Below, piece after piece: positions 27,611 to 40,205 of a DNA stretch of 64,000 nucleotides. Position numbers and translations under genes: made by a program. Numbering within the stretch: position 1 is the first letter of the stretch; each line of letters starts with the position of its first letter. The notes below the pieces were generated by a model. The model made no database searches. It had not been told where the DNA came from and worked only from the letters and a program-made list of their open reading frames with translations. The stretch is from NCBI RefSeq assembly GCF_022095675.1, contig NZ_JAHYSG010000047.1:22779-86778 (forward strand), given 5' to 3'. This DNA is from Dactylosporangium sp. AC04546. GTDB lineage: Bacteria > Actinomycetota > Actinomycetes > Mycobacteriales > Micromonosporaceae.

Positions 27611-28591
27611 TCACCCCACGAGCATCTCCGGCGTCACGGCGGACTCGGTGTCCGGAATGCCCAGATCACGAGCCCGCTTGTCGGCCAGCGCCAGCAGCCG
27701 CCGGATCCGGCCGGCGATGGCGTCCTTGGTCAGCGGCGGGTCGGCCAGCGCGCCCAGCTCCTCCAGCGAGGCCTGCCGATGCTCCAGCCGCAGGGTGCCG
27801 GCGCTGAACAGGTGCTCGGGAGCCGCGTCGGCCAGGATCTCCATCGCGCGGGCGACCCGCGCGGCGGCCGCCACCGCGGCCCGCGCCGAGCGGCGCAGGT
27901 TGGCGTCGTCGAAGTTGGCCAGCCGGTTGGCGGTGGCCCGGACCTCGCGCCGCACCCGGCGCTCCTCCCAGGTCAGCACGCTCTGGTGGGCCCCGATGCG
28001 GGTCAGCAGCGCGGCGATCGCGTCGCCGTCCTTGACCACGACCCGGTCGACGCCGCGCACCTCGCGGGCCTTCGCGGTGATGCCGATCCGCCGGGCCGCG
28101 CCGACCAGCGCCAGCGCCGCCTCGGGCCCGGGGCAGGTGATCTCCAGCGCGCAGCTGCGGCCGGGCTCGGTGAGCGAGCCGTGGGCCAGGAACGCGCCCC
28201 GCCAGGCGGCGACGGCGCAGCACATGTTCGCCGACACGACGTGCGGCGGGAGCCCGCGCACCGGACGGCCCCGGACGTCGAGCAGGCCGGTCTGCCGGGC
28301 GAGCGCCTCGCCGTCCTTGACCACCCGGACGATGAAGTGGCTCGCCTTGCGCAGGCCGCCGGAGGCCAGGACATGGATCTCGCTCTGGTACCCGTACACC
28401 TCCGACACCTCGCGCCGCAGCCGGCGGGCGGCGGCGTTGGTGTCGAGTTCAGCCTCGACGACCACCCGGCCGGAGACGATGTGCAGTCCGCCGGCGAAGC
28501 GCAGCAGCGCGGCCATCTCGGCGCGCCGGCAGCAGGGTTTCGCCACGTCAACCCGGCTCAGCTCGTCCTTGACCGCAGCGGTCATCGCCAT
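27611..28591 (-). CDS. whiA: sporulation regulator WhiA
   Basis: A 326-residue DNA-binding protein that, with WhiB, drives the sporulation-septation programme in actinomycetes. It has an N-terminal LAGLIDADG-like part ([27 protein letters not shown]) and a C-terminal helix-turn-helix with [20 protein letters not shown]. The start MAMTAAV is the family's conserved N-terminus and overlaps the yvcK stop. It belongs to the uvrC-rapZ-yvcK-whiA cluster conserved across Gram-positive bacteria. Confidence 0.95.
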   Translation of the reverse strand: MAMTAAVKDELSRVDVAKPCCRRAEMAALLRFAGGLHIVSGRVVVEAELDTNAAARRLRREVSEVYGYQSEIHVLASGGLRKASHFIVRVVKDGEALARQTGLLDVRGRPVRGLPPHVVSANMCCAVAAWRGAFLAHGSLTEPGRSCALEITCPGPEAALALVGAARRIGITAKAREVRGVDRVVVKDGDAIAALLTRIGAHQSVLTWEERRVRREVRATANRLANFDDANLRRSARAAVAAAARVARAMEILADAAPEHLFSAGTLRLEHRQASLEELGALADPPLTKDAIAGRIRRLLALADKRARDLGIPDTESAVTPEMLVG

Positions 28592-29775
28592 TCTGTCGTC
28601 ACCTCGCGGTTTTCGAGTTCCCTACGGATCAGCGGCTCCAGAGCTGCCGCGAGTGCCAGCGGATCGTGCCGAGGGGATCCGTCGACGACGGCCACCGGCG
28701 CCAGCACCAGACGTGCACCAAGCGATTCTGCCGCACGATGGACCGGTTCGGGGTCGCCTACGGCTTTCCCGTCAGCAAGAACTACATCGACCTGTAACCC
28801 AGGTAGGTAACGACGCAGCGCGGCCAGGTGTTCCGGCAGCGTCAATCCCGCGGTTTCGCTGTCCGCGGCGAGGTTCAATGTGACCAGCCGTTTTGCGGCG
28901 CTGGCCCGGATCGCGTCGGCGAGCCCGGGCACCAGCAGGTGCGGGATCACGCTGGTGAACCAGGACCCCGGCCCGAACAGCAGCCAGTCCGCGCGCTGCG
29001 TCGCCAGCACCGCCTCCGCGCACGCCGCCGGCGCGGCCGGCGTCAGCCGCACCCGGTCGATGGTCTTCGCGGTGACGGCCACCTCGTGCTGACCCCGGAC
29101 AGTGACGACCTCACCACCGTCGGACAGATCGGCCTCGATGTGCAACGGTTGCCGGGACATCGGCAGTACCCGCCCGCCGCACCGCAGCATCGCGGCCGCC
29201 TGGTCGAGCGCCGCGACCGGGTCGCCGGCCAGCTCCATGAGCGCGCACAGGACGAGGTTGCCGACTGGGTGCCCGGCGATGTCGTCGGCGCCGTCGAACC
29301 GGTGCTGGAACAGCTCGGCCATCGCGGTCTCGTCGGCGAGCGCGGCCAGGGCCTGGCGGAGATCGCCGGGCGGCAGGATGTCGCGCGTCTGCCGCAGCCG
29401 CCCGCTGGACCCGCCGTCGTCGGCGACGGTCACGACGGCCGTGATGTCGAGCGGCGCGTCGGCTTGGAGGCGGCGCAGCGCGCGCAGGGTCGCGGACAGA
29501 CCGTGCCCGCCCCCGAACGCCACGACCCGCACGGGCCGCCGCCCGTCCCCGGCCTCGACCACCGGTTCGGCCAGCCCAATGCCGCCGGCCACCACCGCTG
29601 CCGCCTCTGCCAACAACTCCTCCACACCACGGTCGACACCCGGACCCACGTCGTTGCCCATCGGCTCGACGCCGGCCGATCCACTCGGGGTGGATCGACC
29701 AACGTCTGATTGAGCAGGCGACGGTTCGGGCGGAGGCGCCGGCCGCGCTGCCGGCGCTGGTGCCGGATCGGTCAT
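28582..29775 (-). CDS. yvcK: gluconeogenesis factor YvcK/CofD-like protein
   Basis: A 397-residue member of the YvcK (CofD-like) family, which is needed for growth and wall shape on gluconeogenic carbon and binds UDP-sugars in the better-studied homologues. The nucleotide-binding start [15 protein letters not shown] and [14 protein letters not shown] are clear. Residues 1-85 are a Pro/Ala-rich, probably disordered extension that most homologues lack. ATG 29775 is favoured because GGAGG lies 4 bases upstream; a shorter form from ATG 29661 is possible. It overlaps whiA. Confidence 0.88.
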   Translation of the reverse strand: MTDPAPAPAARPAPPPEPSPAQSDVGRSTPSGSAGVEPMGNDVGPGVDRGVEELLAEAAAVVAGGIGLAEPVVEAGDGRRPVRVVAFGGGHGLSATLRALRRLQADAPLDITAVVTVADDGGSSGRLRQTRDILPPGDLRQALAALADETAMAELFQHRFDGADDIAGHPVGNLVLCALMELAGDPVAALDQAAAMLRCGGRVLPMSRQPLHIEADLSDGGEVVTVRGQHEVAVTAKTIDRVRLTPAAPAACAEAVLATQRADWLLFGPGSWFTSVIPHLLVPGLADAIRASAAKRLVTLNLAADSETAGLTLPEHLAALRRYLPGLQVDVVLADGKAVGDPEPVHRAAESLGARLVLAPVAVVDGSPRHDPLALAAALEPLIRRELENREVTTEWR

Positions 29776-29856
29776 GCGGCCTCCGCTTCGCTCCGGCCGC
29801 ACGACTTCACGCTGAGCCCTCGATGACCGGCCCCTCCGCTGCGCTCCGGACCGGTC
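29776..29856. repeat. pair of CTCCGCT-type hairpins between rapZ and yvcK
   Basis: Two similar palindromes lie in the gap: 29776-29800 (arms GCGGCC/GGCCGC) and 29825-29856 (arms GACCGG/CCGGTC). Each encloses CTCCGCT-CGCTCCGG-like sequence. The first includes the yvcK ribosome site, so folding could limit yvcK translation; the second overlaps the rapZ stop. Confidence 0.55.
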
Positions 29857-30754
29857 ATTCGCGCCCCAGGTCGCGGTGCTGCGGCGACGCCGCGAGCCGC
29901 ATCTCGCGCAGCCGGCGGGCCAGCTCCTCGGCGATGGCCACGCTGCGGTGCTTTCCGCCGGTGCAGCCGACGGCGATCGTGAGATACCGCTTGCCCTCAC
30001 GCTCGAAGCCCGGCGCGGTCGCGTTGATCAGCCGCGCGTACGTCTCGACGAAGGTCACCGCCCCGCGCTGCCCCAGCACGTACCGGCTGACGTCCGTCTC
30101 GCGGCCGGTGTGCTCGCGCAGCTCCGGCACCCAGTACGGGTTGGGCAGGAAGCGCGCGTCGAGCACGAAGTCGGCGTCGGGCGGCAGCCCGTACTTGAAC
30201 CCGAAGGACAGCACCGTCACCCGGATCTGGGTCGTGTCCTCCTCGCCGAACATCTCCTCGATGCGGCCGCGGAGCTGGTTGACGTTGAGATGGCTCGTGT
30301 CGATGAGGACGTCGGCCTGCTCCCGGGCCTCCTGGAGCAGCTTGCGCTCGGCCGCGATCCCGTCGGAGAGCCGCCCCGCGCCCTGCAGCGGGTGCGATCG
30401 GCGCACGCTCTCGAACCGCCGGATGAGCACCTCGTCGTCCGCGTCGACGAACACCATGCGCGGGTTGAACCCCCGCTCGCGCAGCGCCTTGACCGCCCCC
30501 GGAAGATCGGTCGAAAATGCGTGACTGCGCACGTCGAGCACCATCGCCGTGCGCCGGGCGGCCCCCCGCGCCTGGTACGCCAGCTCGGCCATGTCGAGCA
30601 ACAACGCCTGCGGCAGGTTGTCGACGACGTAATACCCCACGTTCTCCAGAGCCCGGGCGACCGTGCTGCGCCCACCGCCGGACACGCCCGTGACGATGAC
30701 CAGGTCGGTCGTCGTCCGGTCAGGCGTGACCGGCTCCCCCTCTTCGCTCACCAC
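29855..30754 (-). CDS. rapZ: RapZ-family nucleotide-binding protein
   Basis: A 299-residue P-loop protein. In E. coli, RapZ is an RNA adaptor controlling glucosamine-6-phosphate synthase mRNA; in Gram-positives the role is less clear. Walker A is GVSGGGRST, with Arg in place of the usual Lys as is common in actinomycetes. The C-terminal domain contains FGFKYGLPPDADFVLDARF and IAVGCTGGKHRSVAIAEELA. GTG 30754 is chosen because it begins 10 bases after uvrC; a start at 30832 would overlap uvrC and add basic low-complexity sequence. Confidence 0.88.
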   Translation of the reverse strand: MVSEEGEPVTPDRTTTDLVIVTGVSGGGRSTVARALENVGYYVVDNLPQALLLDMAELAYQARGAARRTAMVLDVRSHAFSTDLPGAVKALRERGFNPRMVFVDADDEVLIRRFESVRRSHPLQGAGRLSDGIAAERKLLQEAREQADVLIDTSHLNVNQLRGRIEEMFGEEDTTQIRVTVLSFGFKYGLPPDADFVLDARFLPNPYWVPELREHTGRETDVSRYVLGQRGAVTFVETYARLINATAPGFEREGKRYLTIAVGCTGGKHRSVAIAEELARRLREMRLAASPQHRDLGRE

Positions 30755-30764
30755 GCGGTCGAGT

Positions 30765-32750
30765 CTATGTGGTGACGCCTTCCGCCCCCGCCGCTCGGTC
30801 GGTTTGCCCCTCTTGGGCGGGTGCCGGGCCATCGCCGTTGAGCGCCGTCAGGATCGCCTCGGCAGTGCGGCGGCCGATGCCGTGGACCTCGGCGATCTCC
30901 TCGATGCTCGCCGCCTTCAGCCGTTTGAGTGAACCGAAGTGCCGCAGCAGGGCCTTGCGGCGGATCTCGCCGAGGCCGGGAACACCGTCCAACGTGGACG
31001 TGGTCATGCGCTTCGAGCGCTTCTGCCGGTGATACGTGATGGCGAACCGGTGGGCCTCGTCGCGGACGCGCTGGAGGAGATACAGGCCCTCGGAGGCGCG
31101 CGGCAGGATCACCGGGAACTCGTCGTTGGGCAGCCAGACCTCCTCCAGCCGCTTCGCGAGGCCGCAGATCGCGATGTCGTCGATGCCCAGGTCGAGCAGC
31201 ACCTGCGCGGCCGCGTTGACCTGGGGCTGGCCGCCGTCGACGACCACCAGCTGCGGCGGGTAGGCGAACTTGCGCGGCCGGCCCGTCGTCGGGTCGATGC
31301 CCGGCCGCGACGGGTCCTCCTCGCCGTCGGTCAGCTCGTCGAGCTCGACCTTCGCTTCGAGATAGCGCGCGAACCGCCGCCGGAGCACCTCCGAGATCGC
31401 CGACACGTCGTCGGTGGCGCCGTTGACGGCGAACCGCCGATACTCGCTCTTGCGCGACAGCCCGTCCTCGAACACGACCATGCTGGCGACCACGTCGGTG
31501 CCCTGGATCTGGGACACGTCATAGCACTCGATGCGCAGCGGCGCCGTCTGCATGCCGAGCGCCTCGGCGATCTCCTCCAGCGCCTTGCTGCGCGTGCTCA
31601 GGTCGCCGGCCCGGCGCAGCTTGTGCTGCTGGAGCGCCTGCTCGGCGTTGCGGGCGACGGTCTCGGCGAGGGTCTTCTTGTCGCCGCGCTGCGGGACGCG
31701 GATCGCCACCCGGCTGCCACGCAGCTTCGACAGCCAGTCGGCGAGTGCGTCGACGTCGGCCGGCAGCTCCGGGACCAGCAGCTCCTTGGGCAGGTCGGCG
31801 GAGTCGGCGCCGGCCTCCGTGCCGTAGATCTGGCTGCAGAAGTGGTGGACCAGGTCGCCGGCGGTCAGCTCCTCGGTCTTCTCCACGACCCAGCCCCGCT
31901 GGCCGCGGACCCGCCCGCCGCGCACATGGAACACCTGCACGGCGGCCTCGAGCGGGTCGTCGGCGAACGCCACGACGTCGGCGTCGACGCCGTCGCCGAG
32001 CACGACCGCCTGCTTCTCGATGGCGCGCCGCAGCGCCCCCAGGTCGTCGCGCAGCCGGGCCGCCCGCTCGAAGTCGAGCTCGTCGCTGGCCGCATACATC
32101 TCGCGCTCCAGCTTGCGGACCATCATGTCGGTCTTGCCCGCCATGAAGTCGCAGAAGTCCTCGACGATCTGCCGGTGCTCCGCCTCGCTCACCCGGTCGA
32201 CGCAGGGGGCGGAGCACTTCCCGATATACCCCAACAGGCACGGCCGGCCGATCTGCCCAGCCCGCTTGAAGACGCCCGAGGAGCAGGTGCGCGCCGGGAA
32301 CACCCGCAGCAGCAGGTCGAGCGTCTCCCGGATCGCCCAGGCGTGCGCATAGGGCCCGAAATAGCGCACACCCTTGCGCTTCGCGCCACGCATCACCTGG
32401 AGCCGCGGATAGGCCTCGTCGAGGGTGACGGCGAGATAGGGATAGCTCTTGTCGTCGCGATAGCGGACGTTGAATCGCGGGTCGTAGGCCTTGATCCAGT
32501 TGAACTCCAGCTGGAGCGCCTCGACCTCGGTGCCGACGACGACCCAGTCGACCCGCGACGCGGTGGTGACCATCTGCTGGGTGCGCGAGTGCAGCGTCCA
32601 CACGTCGGCGAAGTAGGAGCTCAGCCGCTGCCGCAGCGACTTGGCCTTGCCCACGTAGATGACCCGGCCCGACGGGTCGTAGAACCGGTAGACGCCGGGC
32701 GAGTCCGGAATGGTGCCGGGGGCGGGGCGATACGTGGACGGGTCAGGCAC
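30765..32750 (-). CDS. uvrC: excinuclease ABC subunit C
   Basis: A 661-residue nuclease that makes both incisions in nucleotide excision repair after UvrAB loading. In order it shows the GIY-YIG domain ([19 protein letters not shown], about residues 18-36), a Cys-containing segment with [16 protein letters not shown], the UvrB-contact UVR region, the RNase H-like nuclease domain ([20 protein letters not shown]) and a C-terminal tandem helix-hairpin-helix. GTG 32750 is preferred over an upstream TTG because it gives the usual distance to the GIY-YIG domain. It precedes rapZ-yvcK-whiA. Confidence 0.95.
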   Translation of the reverse strand: MPDPSTYRPAPGTIPDSPGVYRFYDPSGRVIYVGKAKSLRQRLSSYFADVWTLHSRTQQMVTTASRVDWVVVGTEVEALQLEFNWIKAYDPRFNVRYRDDKSYPYLAVTLDEAYPRLQVMRGAKRKGVRYFGPYAHAWAIRETLDLLLRVFPARTCSSGVFKRAGQIGRPCLLGYIGKCSAPCVDRVSEAEHRQIVEDFCDFMAGKTDMMVRKLEREMYAASDELDFERAARLRDDLGALRRAIEKQAVVLGDGVDADVVAFADDPLEAAVQVFHVRGGRVRGQRGWVVEKTEELTAGDLVHHFCSQIYGTEAGADSADLPKELLVPELPADVDALADWLSKLRGSRVAIRVPQRGDKKTLAETVARNAEQALQQHKLRRAGDLSTRSKALEEIAEALGMQTAPLRIECYDVSQIQGTDVVASMVVFEDGLSRKSEYRRFAVNGATDDVSAISEVLRRRFARYLEAKVELDELTDGEEDPSRPGIDPTTGRPRKFAYPPQLVVVDGGQPQVNAAAQVLLDLGIDDIAICGLAKRLEEVWLPNDEFPVILPRASEGLYLLQRVRDEAHRFAITYHRQKRSKRMTTSTLDGVPGLGEIRRKALLRHFGSLKRLKAASIEEIAEVHGIGRRTAEAILTALNGDGPAPAQEGQTDRAAGAEGVTT

Positions 32751-32834
32751 GGTTCCGAGACTAGTCGGACGGTACGACAAAACCCGCCGGGGCGGGGCCG
32801 GCCGCCCCCTCTCGGCCGACCCCGCGACGGTTCC

Positions 32835-33269
32835 TTACGCCAGCGAGATGTTGTCGCCCTCGACCTTGAGCTGCTTCTCGGCGAGCCCCTTGGTCGCCGG
32901 GCCGGTCTTCACCGACCCGTCGGCCGCCGAGAACGCGCTGCCGTGGCACTTGCAGTGGATCGAGCCGTCCGACACCTCGGAGACCACACACTGCTGATGC
33001 GTGCAGATCGAGCTGAAGGCCTTGAACTGGCCCGACGCCGGCTGGGTGACGACCACCCCGCCACCTTCGGTGAAGATCTTCCCTCCACCGACCGGGATGT
33101 CGGCCTTGGCCGCCAGGACGCCGCCGGCCGCCGCACCACCGGTGCTGCCGCCGTTGTCGTTCCCCGACGAGCCGCTGTCGCTGTCATCGTCTCCACACGC
33201 AGCTAGCACCGTCACGGCCGTAACGCCGGCCGCTCCGGCAAGCACCGCACGGCGGGTCGTGTCACTCAT
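32835..33269 (-). CDS. Rieske [2Fe-2S] lipoprotein, copy 1
   Basis: A 144-residue secreted iron-sulfur protein. Its N-terminus combines a twin-arginine motif (TTRRAVLAG) and a lipobox ending in Cys (VLAACG), then a Ser/Asp/Gly-rich linker. The Rieske ligands are CTHQQC and CKCHGS. ATG 33269 is chosen because AAGGAGA lies 5 bases upstream. A paralogue lies directly upstream on the same strand. It is likely an electron carrier on the outer face of the membrane; no cytochrome or oxygenase partner is nearby. Confidence 0.88.
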   Translation of the reverse strand: MSDTTRRAVLAGAAGVTAVTVLAACGDDDSDSGSSGNDNGGSTGGAAAGGVLAAKADIPVGGGKIFTEGGGVVVTQPASGQFKAFSSICTHQQCVVSEVSDGSIHCKCHGSAFSAADGSVKTGPATKGLAEKQLKVEGDNISLA

Positions 33270-33385
33270 AGGCTCTCCTTCAATGATCGTGGCCCGCTGG
33301 CTACGCCGAGAACTACCCCCATACTGGTTCGCTCGGTTCAATGCTCAACAAATCCTCAGAAATCCGTTATCTCGGCGTGATGTAG

Positions 33386-33904
33386 CTACACCTCGACGAC
33401 GTAGCCGTCCTGCACCTTCACCGGCACGCCGTTCAGCCCCCGGGACGCCGGCCCCCGCACCAGGCTGCCGTCGGCCACCTTGAACTGCGAGTTGTGCCCG
33501 GGGCAGTTGATGACGGCGTCACCCGCGGCCGGCGGGTCGACCATGATCCCCTGGTGCGGGCAGGCCGCCTTGAACGCCTTGAACGTGCCCTGCTTCGGCT
33601 GCACGACGAGCACGGTGTCCTTCGCGATCACGCCACCGCCCACCGGGACCTCCTTCGTCGCGACGAGCGCGCCGGCTGGTGGCGCGGCCTCGCCGGGCTG
33701 GGTCGGTGCGCCGGTGTTGTCGAAGGGATTGGCGGCTCCAGTGGTACTGCCGGCAGCCGGCGGGCTGCTCGCCCCACCGTTCGCGGCCGGCTCCGCGGGG
33801 TCGTCGCCGCCGCACCCCGCGACGACGGTGACACCCAGCGCGCCGGCCCCGAGCAGCAACGCCCGCCGCGCGGCGCAGGGATTGAATCGGTCCTGAACTG
33901 GCAC
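33386..33904 (-). CDS. Rieske [2Fe-2S] lipoprotein, copy 2
   Basis: A 172-residue paralogue of the preceding gene product with the same plan: ARRALLLG twin-arginine region, VVAGCGG lipobox, a long Pro/Ala/Gly/Ser linker and a C-terminal Rieske domain with CPHQGI and CPGHNSQF. Ligand spacing is normal (Cys-X-His and Cys-X2-His pairs). The domains of the two copies have diverged strongly, so the duplication is old. The pair near uvrA/uvrC recurs in related actinomycetes. Confidence 0.87.
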   Translation of the reverse strand: MPVQDRFNPCAARRALLLGAGALGVTVVAGCGGDDPAEPAANGGASSPPAAGSTTGAANPFDNTGAPTQPGEAAPPAGALVATKEVPVGGGVIAKDTVLVVQPKQGTFKAFKAACPHQGIMVDPPAAGDAVINCPGHNSQFKVADGSLVRGPASRGLNGVPVKVQDGYVVEV

Positions 33905-34069
33905 CCAGTCCTCCTGTGATCAGGCCTCGCCAAGCGGCGAGGGTAGCAGCGCCACCTTCGAGCCACCTGGCTATCGCCTTCGAGCGCGAACCCCGGCCGC
34001 CGGTTCCCGCACCGACGAAACCGGCCCACCCGCTTGGCTCGGGTGGGCCGGTCAGCGGACGTGCGCCGG

Positions 34070-37186
<3,117 letters not shown>

Positions 37187-37310
37187 GCTTCCCCTTGGCA
37201 GTGATTTGTCCGGTTCGAACACCGTCCCGGTGCCAGCCGACAACTCTAGCCAGGGGGTATGACACTTTTCCGCGCCCGACAGACACGAACGGGGGACACG
37301 AACCTCCGGG

Positions 37311-38348
37311 CTATGGACGCGCCAGCCGCTTGGCCTTGCCGCGGCTCTCGCGCTTCATCCGCCGTACCGATGCAAGCATCTGCTCTTTCTGTAGCTTCTG
37401 CCAGTGCGCGAAGCGTCGCGCGTTCAGCACGCCGTCCTCCACCGCCGCCCGGACCGCGCAGCCCGGCTCCTCGGCGTGCCGGCAGTCCTGGAACCGGCAG
37501 TGGGCCGCGAGCTCGGTCACGTCGGCGAACGCCCGGTCGAGGCCGGCCGCGGTGTCGAACATGCCGACGAGGCGGACGCCGGGGGTGTCGAGCACCGCAC
37601 CCCCGCCCGGCATGGGCACCAGCGCCCGATATGTGGTGGTGTGCCGGCCGCGCCCGTCGGCCCGCAGCGTCTGGGTCTGCATGACCGGCGCCCCGGCGAG
37701 CGCGTTGACCAGGCTCGACTTGCCGGCGCCGGACTGGCCCAGCAGGCCGAGCGTGCGGCCGTGGGCGACGAACGGTCGCAGCGCGTCGAGCCCCAGGCCC
37801 GTCCGCGTGCTCACCGCGTGCACCACCACCCCGGACTCCCGGCCCGGCATCTGCGCGGCCAGCGCGAGCGGGTCGGCGGCGAGATCGGCCTTGGTCAGCA
37901 CCAGCAGCGGTTTCGCCCCCGACTCCCAGGCGAGCGCCAGCAGGCGCTCGATACGCCCGATGTCGGGTGACGGGTCGACCGGCTCCACGACCGCGACCGC
38001 GTCGACATTGGCGGCGAGCAACTGGCCGAAGGACTCCTCGCCGGCCACGGCTCGGACGATGGCGGTGCGTCTCGGCAGTACCGCCTCCGCCGTCACCCGC
38101 TGGTCGGGCCACGTCCGGACGACCAGCCAGTCGCCGGCGCACGGCAGGGCCGCCGGATCCTGCGCGCCGCGGGCCAGCAGTGATCCGGCCAGACTGGCGC
38201 GGACCGGGCCGTCGGCGGCCAGCGCGGTACAAATGCCGCGGTCAACCCGGCTGACCCGCGCGGGCCGCTGGCCCGGCAGGTCGTGGCGGCGCGCATAGGC
38301 CGCGGCGAAATCGTCGTCCCACCCAAGGGCCGACAGGTCGATTGTCAT
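37311..38348 (-). CDS. rsgA: small ribosomal subunit biogenesis GTPase RsgA
   Basis: A 345-residue circularly permuted GTPase that helps mature the 30S subunit. The motif order is the family's permuted one: G4 LTKADL precedes G1 [12 protein letters not shown], then G3 DTPG. An N-terminal OB-fold precedes them, and the C-terminal zinc knuckle has Cys and His ligands in [17 protein letters not shown] 38348 has AGGAAG 5 bases upstream. Confidence 0.92.
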   Translation of the reverse strand: MTIDLSALGWDDDFAAAYARRHDLPGQRPARVSRVDRGICTALAADGPVRASLAGSLLARGAQDPAALPCAGDWLVVRTWPDQRVTAEAVLPRRTAIVRAVAGEESFGQLLAANVDAVAVVEPVDPSPDIGRIERLLALAWESGAKPLLVLTKADLAADPLALAAQMPGRESGVVVHAVSTRTGLGLDALRPFVAHGRTLGLLGQSGAGKSSLVNALAGAPVMQTQTLRADGRGRHTTTYRALVPMPGGGAVLDTPGVRLVGMFDTAAGLDRAFADVTELAAHCRFQDCRHAEEPGCAVRAAVEDGVLNARRFAHWQKLQKEQMLASVRRMKRESRGKAKRLARP

Positions 38349-38426
38349 CCACTCTTCCTGACGTACTGGTGTTCGGAAATCCACGGTAGGTAGCGCGTCC
38401 ATGCCGCGAAACCGAATATCGCGGCT

Positions 38427-38873
38427 ATGGTCGGGTGCGTGCTCCCCTCGCATGTGCTGGCCAGCGCCGTCGGACTCCGCCTTGAGCGGGCCGATGTCCA
38501 GTGGCACGTCTCACCTGGCCAGGAGGACTCGCTGATGCGGTTCTGGCTCACCTTCGGTGGGCGGTCGTTCGGGTTCCACGTGGGCGCCGAGGACGAGATC
38601 CTGGACGTGATCATCGAGGAGCGCGGCACCGACGCCGAGATGGGCATCTACGGCCGGCTCGAGGTGCGCCCCGCCGCCGACGACGACCCCGCGGCCGCCG
38701 CCGTCGGCCAGCGCCTGGTGGTCGTCCACGATCTCTACGCGGGCTACCTCGGCAAGCCCATCGGCGCGCGGCTGTCCTTCGAGACCGTCGACCTCAGCGT
38801 CGCCGACTGGGAGGACGAACTGCACTGGGCGGTCGGCGACCTGCCGCCTGCGGTCGGGGTACGGCACCGGTAG
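38427..38873 (+). CDS. hypothetical protein
   Basis: A 148-residue soluble, acidic protein that I do not recognise. It has a mixed alpha/beta look, with FWLTFGGRSFGFHVG and GYLGKPIGARLSFETVDL as its most regular strands. The start could be ATG 38427 or GTG 38439; neither has a clear ribosome site. It diverges from rsgA and lies 10 bases before the MDMPI-like gene on the same strand, so it may be the first gene of that operon. Confidence 0.55.
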   Translation: MVGCVLPSHVLASAVGLRLERADVQWHVSPGQEDSLMRFWLTFGGRSFGFHVGAEDEILDVIIEERGTDAEMGIYGRLEVRPAADDDPAAAAVGQRLVVVHDLYAGYLGKPIGARLSFETVDLSVADWEDELHWAVGDLPPAVGVRHR

Positions 38874-38883
38874 CGTTTACCGC

Positions 38884-39561
38884 GTGACGGCTGATCCGCT
38901 GGTCCTCGACGCCGAGCTCGACCGCGCCACCGAACGCCTGCTCGGCACCGTCCGCACGCTCGACGGCAACGGCCTGACCGCGCCGTCCCTCTGCCCCGGC
39001 TGGACCCGCGGCCACGTGGTGACCCACCTGGCCCGCAACGCCGACGCCTACGTCAACCTCCTCACCTGGGCCCGCACCGGCGTGCGCACGCCGGCGTACG
39101 CGTCGCCCGCCGTACGGGACGGGGACATCGAATCCGGATCGGGCCGGTCCCCGCAGGATCAGCTCGACGACCTGGTCACCGCCGTGGCCCGGCTGCGCTC
39201 GGCGATCGACGAACTGCCCGCCGAGTCCTGGTCGGCGGTCGTCGAGCTCCCGTCCGGCACCCAGATCCCCGCGGCCCGCGTGGTCTGGGCGCGCATCTGC
39301 GAGGTGGAGCTCCACCACGTGGACCTGGACGCGGGCTACGGCCCGGCGGACTGGCCGGAGTCGTTCCCGCAGCGCCTCCTGCACGACCCGACGACCCCGC
39401 GCCCGGCGACGCTGGTCGACCCGACCGGCCACTGCCTGTTGTCGATCGCCGACGCCCCCACGGTGACCGGCCCGGTCCACCTCCTGGCCGCATGGCTGAC
39501 CGGCCGCAGCGACGGCACCGGCCTGACCGGCGACCTGCCCTCCCTGGAGAACTGGAAATGA
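38884..39561 (+). CDS. maleylpyruvate isomerase family (mycothiol-dependent, DinB-like) protein
   Basis: A 225-residue protein with the N-terminal DinB-like four-helix bundle typical of mycothiol-dependent transferases/isomerases. Likely metal ligands are the His in GWTRGHVVTHLARN (about residues 40-53) and the Glu/His pairs in CEVELHHVDLDAGY. Family members use mycothiol, the main thiol of Actinobacteria, as a cofactor. The GTG start at 38884 has no clear ribosome site. It overlaps the metallo-beta-lactamase gene by 4 bases, a pairing often seen in actinomycetes. The real substrate is unknown. Confidence 0.85.
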   Translation: MTADPLVLDAELDRATERLLGTVRTLDGNGLTAPSLCPGWTRGHVVTHLARNADAYVNLLTWARTGVRTPAYASPAVRDGDIESGSGRSPQDQLDDLVTAVARLRSAIDELPAESWSAVVELPSGTQIPAARVVWARICEVELHHVDLDAGYGPADWPESFPQRLLHDPTTPRPATLVDPTGHCLLSIADAPTVTGPVHLLAAWLTGRSDGTGLTGDLPSLENWK

Positions 39562-40148
39562 GCCTCTCGATCACGAAGCTGTCCGTCGGCCCGATGGACA
39601 ACAATGCGTACCTCTTGCGCTGCACCACGACCGGCGAGGGCATCCTGGTGGACGCCGCCAACGAGCCGCCGCGCCTGCTGTCGCTGATCGGCCCGGACGG
39701 CATATCGTCGGTCGTCACGACGCACCGCCACGCGGACCACTGGCAGGCGCTCACGGAGGTGGTCTCGGCAACGGGCGCGGCCTCGCTGGCCCACCCGGCG
39801 GACGCGCCGGAGATCCCGGTGGTGACCGACACGCTGACGGAGGGCGACACCCTGCACCTGGGCGAGCTGACCCTCTCGGTGATCCACCTGGTGGGGCACA
39901 CGCCGGGCTCGATCGCGCTGTACTACGCCGGCGAGGGCGGCCACCTCTTCACGGGCGACTCGCTGTTCCCTGGGGGTCCTGGGCGGACAACAAACCCGAA
40001 GGACTTCAACTCCTTGATGGACGACCTGGAGGAGAAGGTCTTCGGCCGCCTACCGGACGGGACGGTGATCTACCCGGGGCACGGCAAGGACTCGACACTG
40101 GGCACGGAGCGCCCGTCGATCCCGGAGTGGCGCGCCAGGGGCTGGTAG
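39558..40148 (+). CDS. metallo-beta-lactamase fold hydrolase (glyoxalase II-like)
   Basis: A 196-residue MBL-fold hydrolase. The metal-binding motif is THRHADHW (about residues 54-61), followed by a His in VGHTPGSI, the Asp in FTGDSLFPGG and a C-terminal His in YPGHGKD. It resembles hydroxyacylglutathione hydrolases; next to a mycothiol-dependent enzyme it may act on mycothiol thioesters, an inference. Translation is coupled to the MDMPI-like gene. Parts of this gene family recur as fragments at 44632-44716 and 45500-45677, so it was once tandemly duplicated. Confidence 0.87.
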   Translation: MSLSITKLSVGPMDNNAYLLRCTTTGEGILVDAANEPPRLLSLIGPDGISSVVTTHRHADHWQALTEVVSATGAASLAHPADAPEIPVVTDTLTEGDTLHLGELTLSVIHLVGHTPGSIALYYAGEGGHLFTGDSLFPGGPGRTTNPKDFNSLMDDLEEKVFGRLPDGTVIYPGHGKDSTLGTERPSIPEWRARGW

Positions 40149-40172
40149 CTCTGCTCCGTCGCCATGGACGGT

Positions 40173-40200
40173 GGAAGGGCTCCCTTGCGGAAGCCCTTCC
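40173..40200. terminator. bidirectional hairpin terminator
   Basis: A perfect 9-base stem (GGAAGGGCT 40173-40181 with AGCCCTTCC 40192-40200) and 10-base loop sits in the 57-base gap between the convergent MBL gene and the giant secreted protein gene. Confidence 0.7.
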
Positions 40201-40205
40201 GGTCG

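Noticed and set aside
30755..30832. Longer RapZ start overlapping uvrC
   Set aside because: Adds basic low-complexity residues and overlaps the uvrC end; GTG 30754 gives the family N-terminus. The ribosome site is weak in both cases.
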